Part shown: positions 36,773-48,249 of the stretch, piece by piece
Layout of the letters: each line of letters begins with the position of its first letter
How positions within the stretch are numbered: position 1 is the first letter of the stretch
Source: Robiginitomaculum sp.
GTDB taxonomy: Bacteria; Pseudomonadota; Alphaproteobacteria; Caulobacterales; Maricaulaceae
Assembly (NCBI GenBank): GCA_015485155.1
Contig: WFUF01000007.1
Location: 1-64,000, forward strand
Direction: 5' to 3'
DNA length: 64,000 nt
The notes under the pieces: model-generated
The model's input: the letters and a program-made list of their open reading frames with translations, nothing else
Database searches by the model: none
What the model was told of the DNA's origin: nothing
Made by a program: the position numbers and the translations under genes

Positions 36773-37558
36773 TTAACTGCTGGCGCTTATCTCGTCCCTG
36801 GCCAGTTTTTCGCGTAGCCATGAGCCACCCAGCCATAAAACCGGAACAATAAACAGACCATAGGACATGAAGGCTTCCACCAAAGGAAGTTTAATAAAGC
36901 TCGTCCACTGATGCAGGCTTGCATTCAAATCCTGACCAAGCAGAGGGATAAATCCATCTTCGCTCAGCTCATAAACTCCGTACAGGAACAGGTGCAATGC
37001 AAACAGAATCAGGAAAATACCAGTAACCTGCAAAAACAGTGGCAAATTGATTTTGGCACTTTGCGATATCCACAACAAGGCAACCAAAGCAACCAATGAG
37101 GTGCCTGCAAGACCACCAATCCACATGGATGTTGCACTATATTGTGAGCTAAACGCCCCAAGCATCAAGGCTGTCTCCATGCCTTCGCGGGCAATCATCA
37201 AGGTAGCAAATGTAAAAACCCCTATCATACCGACAAGGCCGGCTTTTTGCGTACTTTTTTCCAATTGTTCGCCAATTCTGCCGCGAATGCTTTTGGCAGT
37301 TTTCATCACATAATAGGTAAAGGTAGCCACTAAAAACCCGGCAATGATTGCAAGGCTTCCCTCCCAGACCGGCTCATCGGCCAGACCAGCAACATGCCAG
37401 CCAGTAGTTGCACTGACCAGCAAAGCCGTGATCACACCGGCATAGACCGCCTTGTTAAACTGCGATTGGCCGGTATTGGACAAATATGCCAACATGATCG
37501 CCACCACCAAAAAGGCCTCGAGGCCTTCACGAAAAACCACCACAAGTGTTGCCAGCAT
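36773..37558 (-). CDS. FTR1/EfeU family iron permease
   Basis: A membrane permease of 261 residues with seven helices. Two glutamate motifs, REGLE near 10 and REGME near 124, are the iron-binding hallmarks of FTR1. EfeO and EfeB partners, usual in the ferrous uptake system, are not adjacent, so it may act alone or with partners elsewhere. Uptake of iron is inferred from the family. It is convergent with ssrA. Confidence 0.88.
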   Translation of the reverse strand: MLATLVVVFREGLEAFLVVAIMLAYLSNTGQSQFNKAVYAGVITALLVSATTGWHVAGLADEPVWEGSLAIIAGFLVATFTYYVMKTAKSIRGRIGEQLEKSTQKAGLVGMIGVFTFATLMIAREGMETALMLGAFSSQYSATSMWIGGLAGTSLVALVALLWISQSAKINLPLFLQVTGIFLILFALHLFLYGVYELSEDGFIPLLGQDLNASLHQWTSFIKLPLVEAFMSYGLFIVPVLWLGGSWLREKLARDEISASS

Positions 37559-37671
37559 TTTATTTTCCCTGATCCTTGTTGCACATGAGAATAATTCGCA
37601 ACTTAATCAGAGGCCATACAGATTGCAAGCTTTTTCGGGTGTCATTTTGTCGCAAGCCTTGTGCAAAATGC

Positions 37672-39759
<2,088 letters not shown>

Positions 39760-39894
39760 TTAAGCTCTTGGAAGTTAGCAGGGATTCACCTGCTAAACCT
39801 AACGCATTTTCAGCAAAAACATAACCAAAGTTTTGCAAATAACCTTAATGTATTAAGGCCAACCCTCTTTAATTCCCAAGGATTACCCGAAATT

Positions 39895-40116
39895 CTAGCT
39901 TATATTGGCATAGCGCTTGAACAACCAGACCCGAACTGCACTGGCCAATCCGGTTTTTTCCGGTGATTTGGCGCGATCCTGATCAATATCAGCAATCACC
40001 CTGGCCATAGATTTATTCTCAGCCTCGGCAACATCGCGCAACGCATCCCAAAACACAGCCTCCAGCGCCAATGATGTTCTGTGACCAGACAAAGCCAAGG
40101 ATCTTTTCTCAAGCAC
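39895..40116 (-). CDS. Ribbon-helix-helix domain protein
   Basis: A 73-residue protein with the RHH_4-type pattern: EKRSLALSGHRTSLALEAVF then WDALRDVAEAENKSMARVIADID. It is probably DNA-binding. A GTG at 40116 is chosen as start because AGGAGAG lies 6 nt upstream and the product then begins like its relatives; an in-frame ATG six codons upstream has no ribosome binding site. In other alphaproteobacteria this gene follows fumC and DUF4169, as here. Confidence 0.82.
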   Translation of the reverse strand: MLEKRSLALSGHRTSLALEAVFWDALRDVAEAENKSMARVIADIDQDRAKSPEKTGLASAVRVWLFKRYANIS

Positions 40117-40129
40117 TAATACTCTCCTA

Positions 40130-40169
40130 TTCATAATCAACGGACAGGGTTCATAATCAACGGACAGGG
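40130..40169. repeat. 20-bp tandem duplication upstream of the RHH gene
   Basis: TTCATAATCAACGGACAGGG occurs twice without spacer (40130-40149 and 40150-40169). On the minus strand the upstream copy creates a five-codon reading frame, ATG AAC CCT GTC CGT TGA, just before the RHH start. Confidence 0.85.
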
Positions 40170-40262
40170 TCACAAGCCCTGAAACCTGAGTGTGCATTTA
40201 CCACATCACCCCCGACAACGTATGGGACAAGAAGTCGCACTTTTGAGAAAAGCCCTGTAATC

Positions 40263-40436
40263 TTAAGTCAACCGATGGCCATCAAGTCGCCGTTTGCTGC
40301 GATTTGACTCCCTGTCAGTTGTTTGCTTCACCGATTTTGGCAAACCATACTTAATCCGGTTCTGCGCGGCAGATTCCTGTTTTTTCCTGCGCAGTCTTAG
40401 CTTTCTCGCCTGCCTCAAATTAGCTGGTTTGGTCAT
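40263..40436 (-). CDS. DUF4169 family small protein
   Basis: A 57-residue, strongly basic protein missed by usual length cut-offs. It begins MTKPANLRQARKLRLRRKKQ, continues with QNRIKYGLPKSVK and ends in RRLDGHRLT, the DUF4169 pattern. AAGAG precedes the start; a second ATG directly upstream (40439) may be used. It lies 19 bp after fumC and before the RHH gene, the arrangement I know from other alphaproteobacteria. Function unknown; the charge suggests nucleic-acid or ribosome contact, which is inference. Confidence 0.85.
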   Translation of the reverse strand: MTKPANLRQARKLRLRRKKQESAAQNRIKYGLPKSVKQTTDRESNRSKRRLDGHRLT

Positions 40437-40455
40437 CATATTCTCTTTTGAGTTT

Positions 40456-41847
40456 CTACCTTGGTGAGATCATTTGCTCCGGGCGTACAATCCGATCAAA
40501 CTCCTCAGGGCTCACAAAGCCAAGAGCCACAGCTTCATCACGCAAATTTGTTCCGTTTTCATGGGCAGTCTTGGCAACTTTGGTGGCATTATCATAACCG
40601 ATAACCGGCGCAAGAGCAGTAACCAGCATCAGAGATTTTTGCATCAATTCCTCAATGCGTTGTCGATCAGCCTTGATACCGACCACACAATTATCTGTAA
40701 ATGAACGCACTGCATCACTAAGCAATCTGATGCTTTGCATCATATTATATATCATGACCGGACGATACACATTAAGTTCAAAATGCCCCTGACTGCCGGC
40801 AATGGTAATGGCGCTGTGATTGCCCATCACTTGTGCGCAAACCATGGTCAGGGCCTCAATCTGGGTCGGATTAACCTTGCCGGGCATAATCGAAGAACCT
40901 GGCTCATTCGCAGGCAGGATCAACTCGCCAAGTCCGGAGCGGGGGCCAGAGCCCAAAAACCTGATATCATTGGCAATTTTTAACAAGGAGGCCGCCAGAG
41001 TATTTAGCGCACCATGCGCAGCAACCATGCCGTCACTGGACGCCAGAGCTTCAAACTTGTTCGGCGCAGTGACAAAATCAAGTCCGGTCAATTGGGCAAT
41101 ATTGGCGGCAAATTTTTCCGCAAACCCCGGCTTGGAATTTAACCCGGTTCCAACTGCCGTTCCGCCTTGGGCTAAAGGAAGCACTTCTTGCAGCCCGGCG
41201 CGTACCCGGCGGATTCCATACTCCACTTGCGTCTCATAGCCGGAAAACTCCTGCCCTAAAGTCAATGGAGTGGCATCTTGTGTGTGAGTGCGACCATTTT
41301 TGATAATACCGGAAAACTCTTCACTCTTTTGCCGTAAGGCGGATAACAAATGCTCCAGCGCCGGAAGCAGGTCATTATGCAGGCTGACCGCAGTGGCAAT
41401 ATGCATGGCCGTAGGAAAGGTGTCATTTGAAGACTGGCTGCGATTTACATGATCATTGGGATGCACAGGAGTTTTTGATCCGATAACTCCACCAAGTATT
41501 TCAATGGCTCGGTTGGCAATAACCTCATTGGCATTCATATTTGATTGGGTGCCAGATCCTGTTTGCCAGATCCGCAAGGGAAAATGTTCGTCCCATTTGC
41601 CCTCAAAAACCTCACGTGCCGCCTGCTGGATGGCATTGCCTAATTGCGGCTCCAGGTTCTCAAGCTCCACATTGCTTTTGGCCGCAGCGTATTTGACCAT
41701 GCCCAGGGCTCTAATCATCGGTATCGGCATAGTCTCGCAGCTAATATCAAAATTGATGAGGGAACGGGCTGTTTGCGCCCCGTAATACTTGTCAGCAGGA
41801 ACCTGAAGTTCGCCAAAACTATCGGTTTCAATACGGGTTTTGCTCAT
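40456..41847 (-). CDS. fumC: Class II fumarate hydratase
   Basis: Oxygen-stable fumarase of the citric acid cycle. The class II signature [11 protein letters not shown] lies near 318, and [14 protein letters not shown] plus [20 protein letters not shown] provide active-site segments. The 463 residues are typical. It heads the fumC-DUF4169-RHH group. Confidence 0.96.
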   Translation of the reverse strand: MSKTRIETDSFGELQVPADKYYGAQTARSLINFDISCETMPIPMIRALGMVKYAAAKSNVELENLEPQLGNAIQQAAREVFEGKWDEHFPLRIWQTGSGTQSNMNANEVIANRAIEILGGVIGSKTPVHPNDHVNRSQSSNDTFPTAMHIATAVSLHNDLLPALEHLLSALRQKSEEFSGIIKNGRTHTQDATPLTLGQEFSGYETQVEYGIRRVRAGLQEVLPLAQGGTAVGTGLNSKPGFAEKFAANIAQLTGLDFVTAPNKFEALASSDGMVAAHGALNTLAASLLKIANDIRFLGSGPRSGLGELILPANEPGSSIMPGKVNPTQIEALTMVCAQVMGNHSAITIAGSQGHFELNVYRPVMIYNMMQSIRLLSDAVRSFTDNCVVGIKADRQRIEELMQKSLMLVTALAPVIGYDNATKVAKTAHENGTNLRDEAVALGFVSPEEFDRIVRPEQMISPR

Positions 41848-42205
41848 GGAAACACCTATTCGACTATTAGAGAATCAGCATGGTTGAAACCCATGCATAC
41901 GCCCATACAGGTATTTCAGAATCGTGCGCTTGCGTCCAGAGCCAAAACCTTCCCAACCACTCTTAGCTTAAAAACCACATGGATGGATTTACTGGTAAAC
42001 CCTGGAATGAAGGGGGTGGGTTGTAATATATGTGCTAAGAATATCAAATTCCCTCACTTGCGGATATTTAATCTCCTATGGCTTTGCTATTTTAAGGACG
42101 GGTTTTTGCTACTGGATAAATACGGCAACAAAGGCTAGAGAACAAATTTTAGTATTTTGAACCTGAAAATGTTCTAAGCATCTAGGATTAGGAAACGTCT
42201 GGATA
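41848..42205. other. Intergenic region between fumC and rfbC
   Basis: This 358-bp divergent gap should contain the promoters of fumC and rfbC. I see no gene, RNA structure or repeat in it. Confidence 0.5.
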
Positions 42206-42778
42206 ATGAAATTTCAAAGACTGGATATTCCTGCAATCATCCTGATCACGCCGGATCGGCATCAGGATAAGCGCGGATTTTTTAGTGAAACCTATCGCCG
42301 GGATATCTGGCAGGAAGGCGGCGTAAATGGCAATTTTGTACAGGACAATCATTCACTGTCCGTTGAAAAATTTGTAATACGGGGCCTGCATTTTCAATCA
42401 CCACCCAAGGCACAGGGAAAACTGGTCAGGGTCAGCCGGGGAAGCATTTTGGACGTAGCTGTTGATATCCGCCATGGCAGTCCCAGCTTTGGGCAACATG
42501 TTTCTGCAATACTTGATGCCAAAACCGGCCAGCAATTATGGGTGCCTGCCGGCTTTGCCCACGGGTTTTGCACCTTGGAACCAGACACCGAGGTGCAATA
42601 CAAAGTAACCAACCATTATGCGCCTGAATGTGATGCTGGTATCAAATGGAATGATCCGGCACTTGGTATCAATTGGAATATCCCGGAAGATAAAGCGGCA
42701 ATTGTTTCCGAAAAGGATCAATCTGCTGTCTGTCTTGCTGAACTTGATGTTGTTTTTCCTTATGAGAAATTCAAATGA
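42206..42778 (+). CDS. rfbC: dTDP-4-dehydrorhamnose 3,5-epimerase
   Basis: Third step of dTDP-L-rhamnose synthesis. Cupin fold with [15 protein letters not shown] near 21-36, the FVQDNHSLS segment with catalytic histidine, [18 protein letters not shown], and FAHGFCTLE. The length of 190 residues is typical. It overlaps rfbB by 4 nt. Confidence 0.95.
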   Translation: MKFQRLDIPAIILITPDRHQDKRGFFSETYRRDIWQEGGVNGNFVQDNHSLSVEKFVIRGLHFQSPPKAQGKLVRVSRGSILDVAVDIRHGSPSFGQHVSAILDAKTGQQLWVPAGFAHGFCTLEPDTEVQYKVTNHYAPECDAGIKWNDPALGINWNIPEDKAAIVSEKDQSAVCLAELDVVFPYEKFK

Positions 42779-43848
42779 GCGCCAAACCAAAAACCTATCT
42801 TGTTACCGGAGGTGCCGGGTTTATTGGCTCGGCCCTTTGCCGCTATCTGATACAAAAGGCAAATGCCCGCGTTATCAATGTAGATAAGTTAACTTATGCG
42901 GCTAATCTGCATTCTCTTGATGATTTGAAAGACCACAAAAACTATTCATTTGTTCAGGCCGATATTTGCGACCGCAAGGCCATGGCCGAAATATTATCAA
43001 ACACAAATCCTGATGGGATATTTCATCTGGCCGCTGAAAGCCATGTGGACCGCTCCATCACCGGCGCGGCAGACTTTATTCAAACCAATGTGGTAGGTAC
43101 ATTCGTCCTGCTGGAAGAAAGCTTGCGCTATTGGCAGGCCATGAGCATCTCTTCGCAAGAGCAGTTCAGGTTTTTGATGGTATCCACTGATGAGGTATAT
43201 GGCTCTTTGGGCGAAACCGGCCTGTTCCACGAAAGCACCGCTTATGATCCTTCCTCACCCTATTCAGCCAGCAAGGCCGCCTCTGATCATCTAGCAATTG
43301 CCTGGCACAGAACTTACGGGTTTCCTGCTCTTATTTCCAATTGCTCAAATAATTATGGCCCGCACCAGTTTCCGGAAAAGCTTATTCCGCTAATGATTCT
43401 AAATGCCCTGCACGGCAAACCATTGCCTGTTTATGGTGATGGATCACAAGTGCGCGATTGGCTTTATGTGAATGATCATGCCCGGGCATTGCATCTGGTA
43501 CTTACCAAGGGCACACCCGGTGAAAAGTACAATGTTGGTGGTCGTAATGAACGCACCAATTTACAGGTTGTTTCACGAATTTGCGCCCTGCTTGATGGAT
43601 TGCGCCCGGCAAAAAGACCGTATCTGGAACAAATAACATTCGTAGATGATCGTCCCGGCCATGATAAGCGTTATGCTATTGATGCCGGTCGCATTGAAAA
43701 CGAGCTGGGCTGGAAAGCAGAGGAAAATTTCGACAGCGGAATGGAAAAAACTGTAAAATGGTATCTTGAAAACCCCAGTTGGTGGCAACCACTGGTAGCG
43801 TCCGGGGAATTGGGCAAGCGTCTTGGTCTTGGGACCGCAACAAAATGA
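42775..43848 (+). CDS. rfbB: dTDP-glucose 4,6-dehydratase
   Basis: Second step of dTDP-rhamnose synthesis, an extended SDR. It carries [14 protein letters not shown] at the N-terminus, [18 protein letters not shown], the STDEVYG segment and [11 protein letters not shown] with the Tyr/Lys pair. The 357 residues are standard. Confidence 0.96.
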   Translation: MSAKPKTYLVTGGAGFIGSALCRYLIQKANARVINVDKLTYAANLHSLDDLKDHKNYSFVQADICDRKAMAEILSNTNPDGIFHLAAESHVDRSITGAADFIQTNVVGTFVLLEESLRYWQAMSISSQEQFRFLMVSTDEVYGSLGETGLFHESTAYDPSSPYSASKAASDHLAIAWHRTYGFPALISNCSNNYGPHQFPEKLIPLMILNALHGKPLPVYGDGSQVRDWLYVNDHARALHLVLTKGTPGEKYNVGGRNERTNLQVVSRICALLDGLRPAKRPYLEQITFVDDRPGHDKRYAIDAGRIENELGWKAEENFDSGMEKTVKWYLENPSWWQPLVASGELGKRLGLGTATK

Positions 43849-43855
43849 CAAAGCC

Positions 43856-44725
43856 ATGAAAATACTGGTAACTGGCGGTTCGGGACAATTGGGACATGCT
43901 CTTGGCACCATTGAGACGCACCATAAAATCATAACCTTAAGTCGCGCCGAGTTTGACTTGTGCGACACAGATATAATGAGCCGTACACTGGATAGTGTCT
44001 GCCCTGACATTATTATCAACACTGCGGCATGGACTGATGTTGATGGTGCTGAAAATCATCCCAAACAGGCTGAGGAGATAAACTTTTACGGCACAAAAAA
44101 CTTAAGCCAATTGTGCAACAAGAATCAGATCGGACTGGTTCATATTTCCACCGATTATGTTTTTGATGGCACAAATTCTAAAATATGGCGCGAGGCTGAC
44201 ACCCCCATGCCACAAACCGTCTATGGTAAAACCAAGCTGTCTGGCGAACAGGCAATAGCCGAAACTCACCCTAATCACGCAATTATCAGAACTTCCTGGG
44301 TATTTGGCCCCCATGGCAGGAATTTCCTTAAAACCATGCTGCGGCTGGCCAAAACCAATACTGCAATATCGGTAGTAAATGATCAGATTGGCAGCCCGAC
44401 TTATGCTCCGCATCTGGCACAAGCCCTGATACTGGTTGCAGAAAAACTACTCGATGGTAAAGAGTGCGGAGTTTTGCACCTGTCCGGGAGCACAAACACC
44501 AGTTGGGCCGGATTTGCCGAAGAAATTTTTAAGCAAAGCGCAGAGCTGGGCGGCCCCTCGGCCACAGTAAACCCGATACCTACTTCAAAGTTCCCAACCC
44601 CCGCAAAACGGCCGGCAAATTCTGTACTGGATTGCAGCCTTGCAAAATCACGCTTTGGCATTTGCCTGCCAGATTTCAAAACCGGAATAGCACAATGCCT
44701 GCAATTACTGCCTGATTTGCGCTAG
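43856..44725 (+). CDS. rfbD: dTDP-4-dehydrorhamnose reductase
   Basis: Last step of dTDP-L-rhamnose synthesis. SDR with TGGSGQLGHAL, NTAAWTDVDGAE, STDYVFDGT and the YGKTKLSGE Tyr/Lys motif. The ATG at 43856 begins the MKILVTGG strand 7 nt after rfbB. rfbA, the thymidylyltransferase of the first step, is not in the window. The 3' end overlaps the acyltransferase gene by 21 bp tail to tail. Confidence 0.95.
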   Translation: MKILVTGGSGQLGHALGTIETHHKIITLSRAEFDLCDTDIMSRTLDSVCPDIIINTAAWTDVDGAENHPKQAEEINFYGTKNLSQLCNKNQIGLVHISTDYVFDGTNSKIWREADTPMPQTVYGKTKLSGEQAIAETHPNHAIIRTSWVFGPHGRNFLKTMLRLAKTNTAISVVNDQIGSPTYAPHLAQALILVAEKLLDGKECGVLHLSGSTNTSWAGFAEEIFKQSAELGGPSATVNPIPTSKFPTPAKRPANSVLDCSLAKSRFGICLPDFKTGIAQCLQLLPDLR

Positions 44726-45778
44726 TTTTTTGCGAAGTAAGTAAGAACCGGACAGTAAGGGGCGCTCAAGCATTATATATGTTAATTGCCCGACAATAAG
44801 AGAAACTACTATCAAAACCGGTAGCACAATAACATTGTCCACAAGACCGGGAACGGCAAACCATCCCCATATCCGCCCAAACAGGCTTAAAGTCAGCAAA
44901 TGCGTCAGATACAAGGAATAGGATTGATCACCTGTCCAGATCAAAAATCTGGAAAACGATTTGCCGCTTTTTTCCATGGCCACACAGCCCAAAACCAGCA
45001 AGGCGGAGGACGGCGCAAAAATCAGCGCCCGCTTCCAGTCTGTCCAGAAATTGTCGGCAGCAAGAAATCCTGCATAGAAAAGTCCTGCTGCAAACAGAAT
45101 AATTCCCGCAGCCAGCCACAACCACCAGCGGGAAAACTCCCAGCGCAGTACAGCCATTGCCACCAGCGCCCCGGCCAAAAACTCAAAAGTAAGAGGAGAA
45201 AAAATGATTCTTTGTACCGGAGTGAACACGGGGCCAACAATCACATAGCCCGCCACTGCCACGCCAGCAAACAGCAACAAGAGTGCAAGCAGAAACTTGC
45301 GAGAAAATAATAACAGGAACCCGAAAACAAAATAAAAATACATTTCATGAATCAGAGTCCAGCCCACAGGCAATAGCGGATCACGAACATCAGGAAATAA
45401 TAAAAAAGAACGCAACAGATCAGGTGCCACCTGAATACTGGAAGACACAAATTGCGGAAGTTCAATCCAGACCAAAGTCAAAGGCAATGTCACTATCCAG
45501 TACAGGGGATAAATCCTGCTGATGCGGGCAAACAAGAATAAAAGGGAACTACGCAAGCCAAACTGGATATCTTTGGTTATGTAAACCATGATAAATCCGC
45601 TTATGGCAAAAAATATATCAACTCCGGAAAAGCCGATAATCCATACATCCGTAAGCAGGCGATCCCCGAAAAAATTGCGCTCCACAGCCATTAAATGAGA
45701 AAACAGCACTAATAATACTGCCACCCCGCGCAGAGCCCTGATACTATTTAACCTTGCTGGCAATTGCCCCGTATTCAT
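44705..45778 (-). CDS. Acyltransferase 3 family membrane protein
   Basis: An integral membrane O-acyltransferase of 357 residues with about ten helices. The opening NSIRALRGVAVLLVLFSHLM with His28 and the GVDIFFAISGFIM segment are the family hallmarks. Such proteins often acetylate surface polysaccharides, which suits the neighbouring rhamnose genes although it is on the opposite strand. Confidence 0.9.
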   Translation of the reverse strand: MNTGQLPARLNSIRALRGVAVLLVLFSHLMAVERNFFGDRLLTDVWIIGFSGVDIFFAISGFIMVYITKDIQFGLRSSLLFLFARISRIYPLYWIVTLPLTLVWIELPQFVSSSIQVAPDLLRSFLLFPDVRDPLLPVGWTLIHEMYFYFVFGFLLLFSRKFLLALLLLFAGVAVAGYVIVGPVFTPVQRIIFSPLTFEFLAGALVAMAVLRWEFSRWWLWLAAGIILFAAGLFYAGFLAADNFWTDWKRALIFAPSSALLVLGCVAMEKSGKSFSRFLIWTGDQSYSLYLTHLLTLSLFGRIWGWFAVPGLVDNVIVLPVLIVVSLIVGQLTYIMLERPLLSGSYLLRKKLAQIRQ

Positions 45779-45790
45779 AACAGGCTTGTC

Positions 45791-46711
45791 CTATATGTTT
45801 TCATTTTCCAGCATGAATTCCCAAATTTCATCTGAAAAATAAAACAGTCTTCGCTCGGCACTGCCACGAATAGAGTCAGGGCGCTTGCGCAGCCTCTCCA
45901 CCGTGTGCAATCTTTCGGAAAAAGCCCTTTCGCTCATACTTAAAACCTTTCTGGGCACATCGGCATCAGTAAGAGTATTACGCATTTTTGTTACCAGATT
46001 ACGGTTACCGGCAATGTATTGCCCCTCAAGTGCCGCCTTGCATGAGATCATTTGTTTTGGCGTTTCAAATACCCCGTTTTGCTGATAATGCGAGATTGAA
46101 TTAACAACAAAGTCAATTTCTTCACGCAAGACCGGGTGGCGCAAATAAATTGACTTTAGCTCCAACAGCCGGTTTTCCAGTTCCTCTTTAAGAACCTTAT
46201 CGTCCTGCTCTATCACTATAATAAGGTCAATATCAGAGCCTTTGACCATTTCACCGGTAAAACGCTCAGGCCGCTCCACCTCATGAGCCATGTCCCGGCA
46301 TACATCCCCGGCAATAACCACCCCGATTTTTTGTAACAGCTCACCATCAAATGCTTCGGCGATCATCTGAAATGCAGTTTCACGCTTTTGCCCGGAAACC
46401 TTGCGATGATATTCGCGTTTCCTCGCAGCAACTTCTGCAGCCTGTTTGATATTATTGACTGTAGAAATCCGGCTATAAGTCAAAAAATCCCGCAAAATAG
46501 AGGGACTAAGACGAGCAAAACCAGGAATTTCGGCATCTATGCGCAAATAATATCTGGCATAATCACTGTTAAATAATTTTCTGGAATTGATGCAGGTGCG
46601 CCAGATATCAAAATAGCTGCCACCCAGTTTTTCACACAAATGCGCACCTGATACCGAGCCTGCCTCTGGTAAAATATCAATAATCCTGTTTTCAAGTTTT
46701 TGATCAATCAT
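45791..46711 (-). CDS. Winged-helix protein with nucleotidyltransferase-like domain
   Basis: A 306-residue protein not assigned to a named family. Residues 1-60 look like a winged helix (LENRIIDILPEAGSVSGAHL). Residues 130-205 resemble a minimal nucleotidyltransferase, with GSDIDLIIVIE giving Asp160 and Asp162 and EEIDFVV giving a third acidic residue at Asp200, so the metal site appears intact. The C-terminal 80 residues are helical and basic. It starts 95 bp after the holin gene on the same strand. A role in RNA or protein modification is only inferred. Confidence 0.6.
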   Translation of the reverse strand: MIDQKLENRIIDILPEAGSVSGAHLCEKLGGSYFDIWRTCINSRKLFNSDYARYYLRIDAEIPGFARLSPSILRDFLTYSRISTVNNIKQAAEVAARKREYHRKVSGQKRETAFQMIAEAFDGELLQKIGVVIAGDVCRDMAHEVERPERFTGEMVKGSDIDLIIVIEQDDKVLKEELENRLLELKSIYLRHPVLREEIDFVVNSISHYQQNGVFETPKQMISCKAALEGQYIAGNRNLVTKMRNTLTDADVPRKVLSMSERAFSERLHTVERLRKRPDSIRGSAERRLFYFSDEIWEFMLENENI

Positions 46712-46805
46712 AGCCGGCTTTCATTGCCAATACGCAAAAACAGTTACAATCAACCTTGATTTACCCGAAAACACAATCGCCATGGCGACAGTTAAGGCTC
46801 AATTA

Positions 46806-47213
46806 TCACTCTTTTCGCAAGCCGCCAATGCGAATACTGGAGCCAGTCTTTTCAATGGTTCTGCCTACCACATAACCACCAAGCCCCATTGTCAGCAGGC
46901 TCCACATGCCAGGCGGTATCTCAAGCACTACCGCCACACCACCAAACGCCTGCACATAAGGTGCAATCAAATAATTATTGGCAATGACCGCCATAAACAC
47001 CAGCATGGAAATAGGCCGCCAGTTACGTTGCAGCCAGCTTTCACCCTTGGCTTCAGCAACTACAACATCGCGCCCGGCCATTACGTATTCTTTTTCCTGC
47101 TCAATCAACAAGCGCTCAATTTCACGCTCAAGAGCAAAACGCTTATCATTATCAGGAACCAGTTCCCTGATAACTTCGGTTACCGGGCCAATCAGGGCTT
47201 TGAAAACACTCAT
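46806..47213 (-). CDS. Three-helix holin, GTA type
   Basis: A 135-residue membrane protein of the holin family described for gene-transfer-agent release. The N-terminus (VFKALIGPVTEVIRELVPDN) and an amphipathic helix (ALEREIERLLIEQEKEY) are followed by WLQRNWRPISMLVFMAVIAN and one or two further hydrophobic segments. Its ATG overlaps the endolysin stop by 4 nt, the usual pairing of a lysis cassette. No capsid or packaging genes are in the window. Confidence 0.8.
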   Translation of the reverse strand: MSVFKALIGPVTEVIRELVPDNDKRFALEREIERLLIEQEKEYVMAGRDVVVAEAKGESWLQRNWRPISMLVFMAVIANNYLIAPYVQAFGGVAVVLEIPPGMWSLLTMGLGGYVVGRTIEKTGSSIRIGGLRKE

Positions 47214-47596
47214 GCCGGATAATCCCGCCATCGCAATTGAAAATGTGGGCCGTCTGGAAAGCTTTTCCAGTCACCACCCCATTTGATCGGTATGTTTAGA
47301 CCATCTGCTGCCGCCTTCATCGCATCTGCAATTTTGTGATATAGCGGCCAGTCCCACCTAACTTCACCATCAACATAAGCAACCAGGTCAACCGCATGAC
47401 CTGTTAAGTGACGTGATTGCAAGGTAGTGGTAGCGCCGCTCTTAAATAACTGTTTCTGGCGCTCCAGTGTGCGCAGCCCTTCTGAAACGCCAAAGTCGAC
47501 ATGGCTGTGTAAAATTGCAAGCTGCACGGTTTTGCGAAGATCCGGATGGATTAGAGCCAGCCGCTCAAGTGAACGCTTTGAAAGAGAAAATTCCAT
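47210..47596 (-). CDS. M15 family endolysin-like D-Ala-D-Ala peptidase
   Basis: A 128-residue peptidoglycan peptidase. The zinc-binding motif SRHLTGHAVDL supplies His and Asp, and GPHFQL near the end supplies the last His. The segment EGLRTLERQKQLFKSGATTT is typical of phage M15 endolysins. There is no signal peptide, so it should depend on the overlapping holin. The ATG at 47596 gives the family-like N-terminus EFSLSKRSLERL; upstream ATGs are less likely. Confidence 0.85.
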   Translation of the reverse strand: MEFSLSKRSLERLALIHPDLRKTVQLAILHSHVDFGVSEGLRTLERQKQLFKSGATTTLQSRHLTGHAVDLVAYVDGEVRWDWPLYHKIADAMKAAADGLNIPIKWGGDWKSFPDGPHFQLRWRDYPA

Positions 47597-47676
47597 AACC
47601 TGTTCCGCCTTGTCCATAGGCACACAAGTATAGGCCTAACCAGCATGAAGGGCACAAATTGCCTGTTATCCCCATA

Positions 47677-48243
47677 TTACCTGCTTTGATCAGGGCTTTG
47701 ACACATGCTTTTACTGATACGTAAAAACAGCATTTCATCAGCGAATAAATCCTTGGCCATTTCTTCAAAAAACTCCAGAATTTCATCAGGACTATTGTTG
47801 ATAATGGTGCTTTGTTCATCTGCCTGCAAACGGCCATCCTCTAATGCCTTTGTAAACAGGCTGGTATTTAATGGCCGCAAGGAAAGCTGATTGTCCAGGA
47901 GCGTAAATCCCATAACATAATAAGCGGTCTTGTCATTTTTGGTTTCTCTGAAATTTATAAAATCACCCATGTCAGTTTCGGAAATATGGCCAAAGACTGT
48001 TTCCTTGTCTAATCTGCCGCTTTGTGAAAAACTGACACTTAATGCCTCAAATCCACCGGCTTCAGCCCGGCCAAAGTGCAATATCAAATCATCCTCATCT
48101 TCGTCACCAATGGTCTCAAGCTGCCATGATCCGAGCAAGCAGGTCTGGTAAGAATCTGCTTTTAACGGAGTAAGCGGTTGCTTAAAACTCGGGTAACAAC
48201 CGACAAGCAGAACCATTATAAATATTAACAAAGCCAGACGCAT
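47677..48243 (-). CDS. Unrecognised lipoprotein
   Basis: A 188-residue protein with a lipobox (LLVGC, Cys16) after a short hydrophobic stretch. The rest is acidic (GDEDEDDLILHF) and mostly beta-like; I do not recognise it. It begins 6 nt after the PII-like gene, so it is very probably cotranscribed with it and the second Rieske gene. Confidence 0.7.
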   Translation of the reverse strand: MRLALLIFIMVLLVGCYPSFKQPLTPLKADSYQTCLLGSWQLETIGDEDEDDLILHFGRAEAGGFEALSVSFSQSGRLDKETVFGHISETDMGDFINFRETKNDKTAYYVMGFTLLDNQLSLRPLNTSLFTKALEDGRLQADEQSTIINNSPDEILEFFEEMAKDLFADEMLFLRISKSMCQSPDQSR

Positions 48244-48249
48244 GGCAAA

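Noticed and set aside
41848-42205. tRNA gene or JUMPstart/ops element before the rhamnose genes
   Set aside because: No T-arm pattern and no GGCGGTAG motif were found. I saw no tRNA or rRNA gene in any gap of the window.
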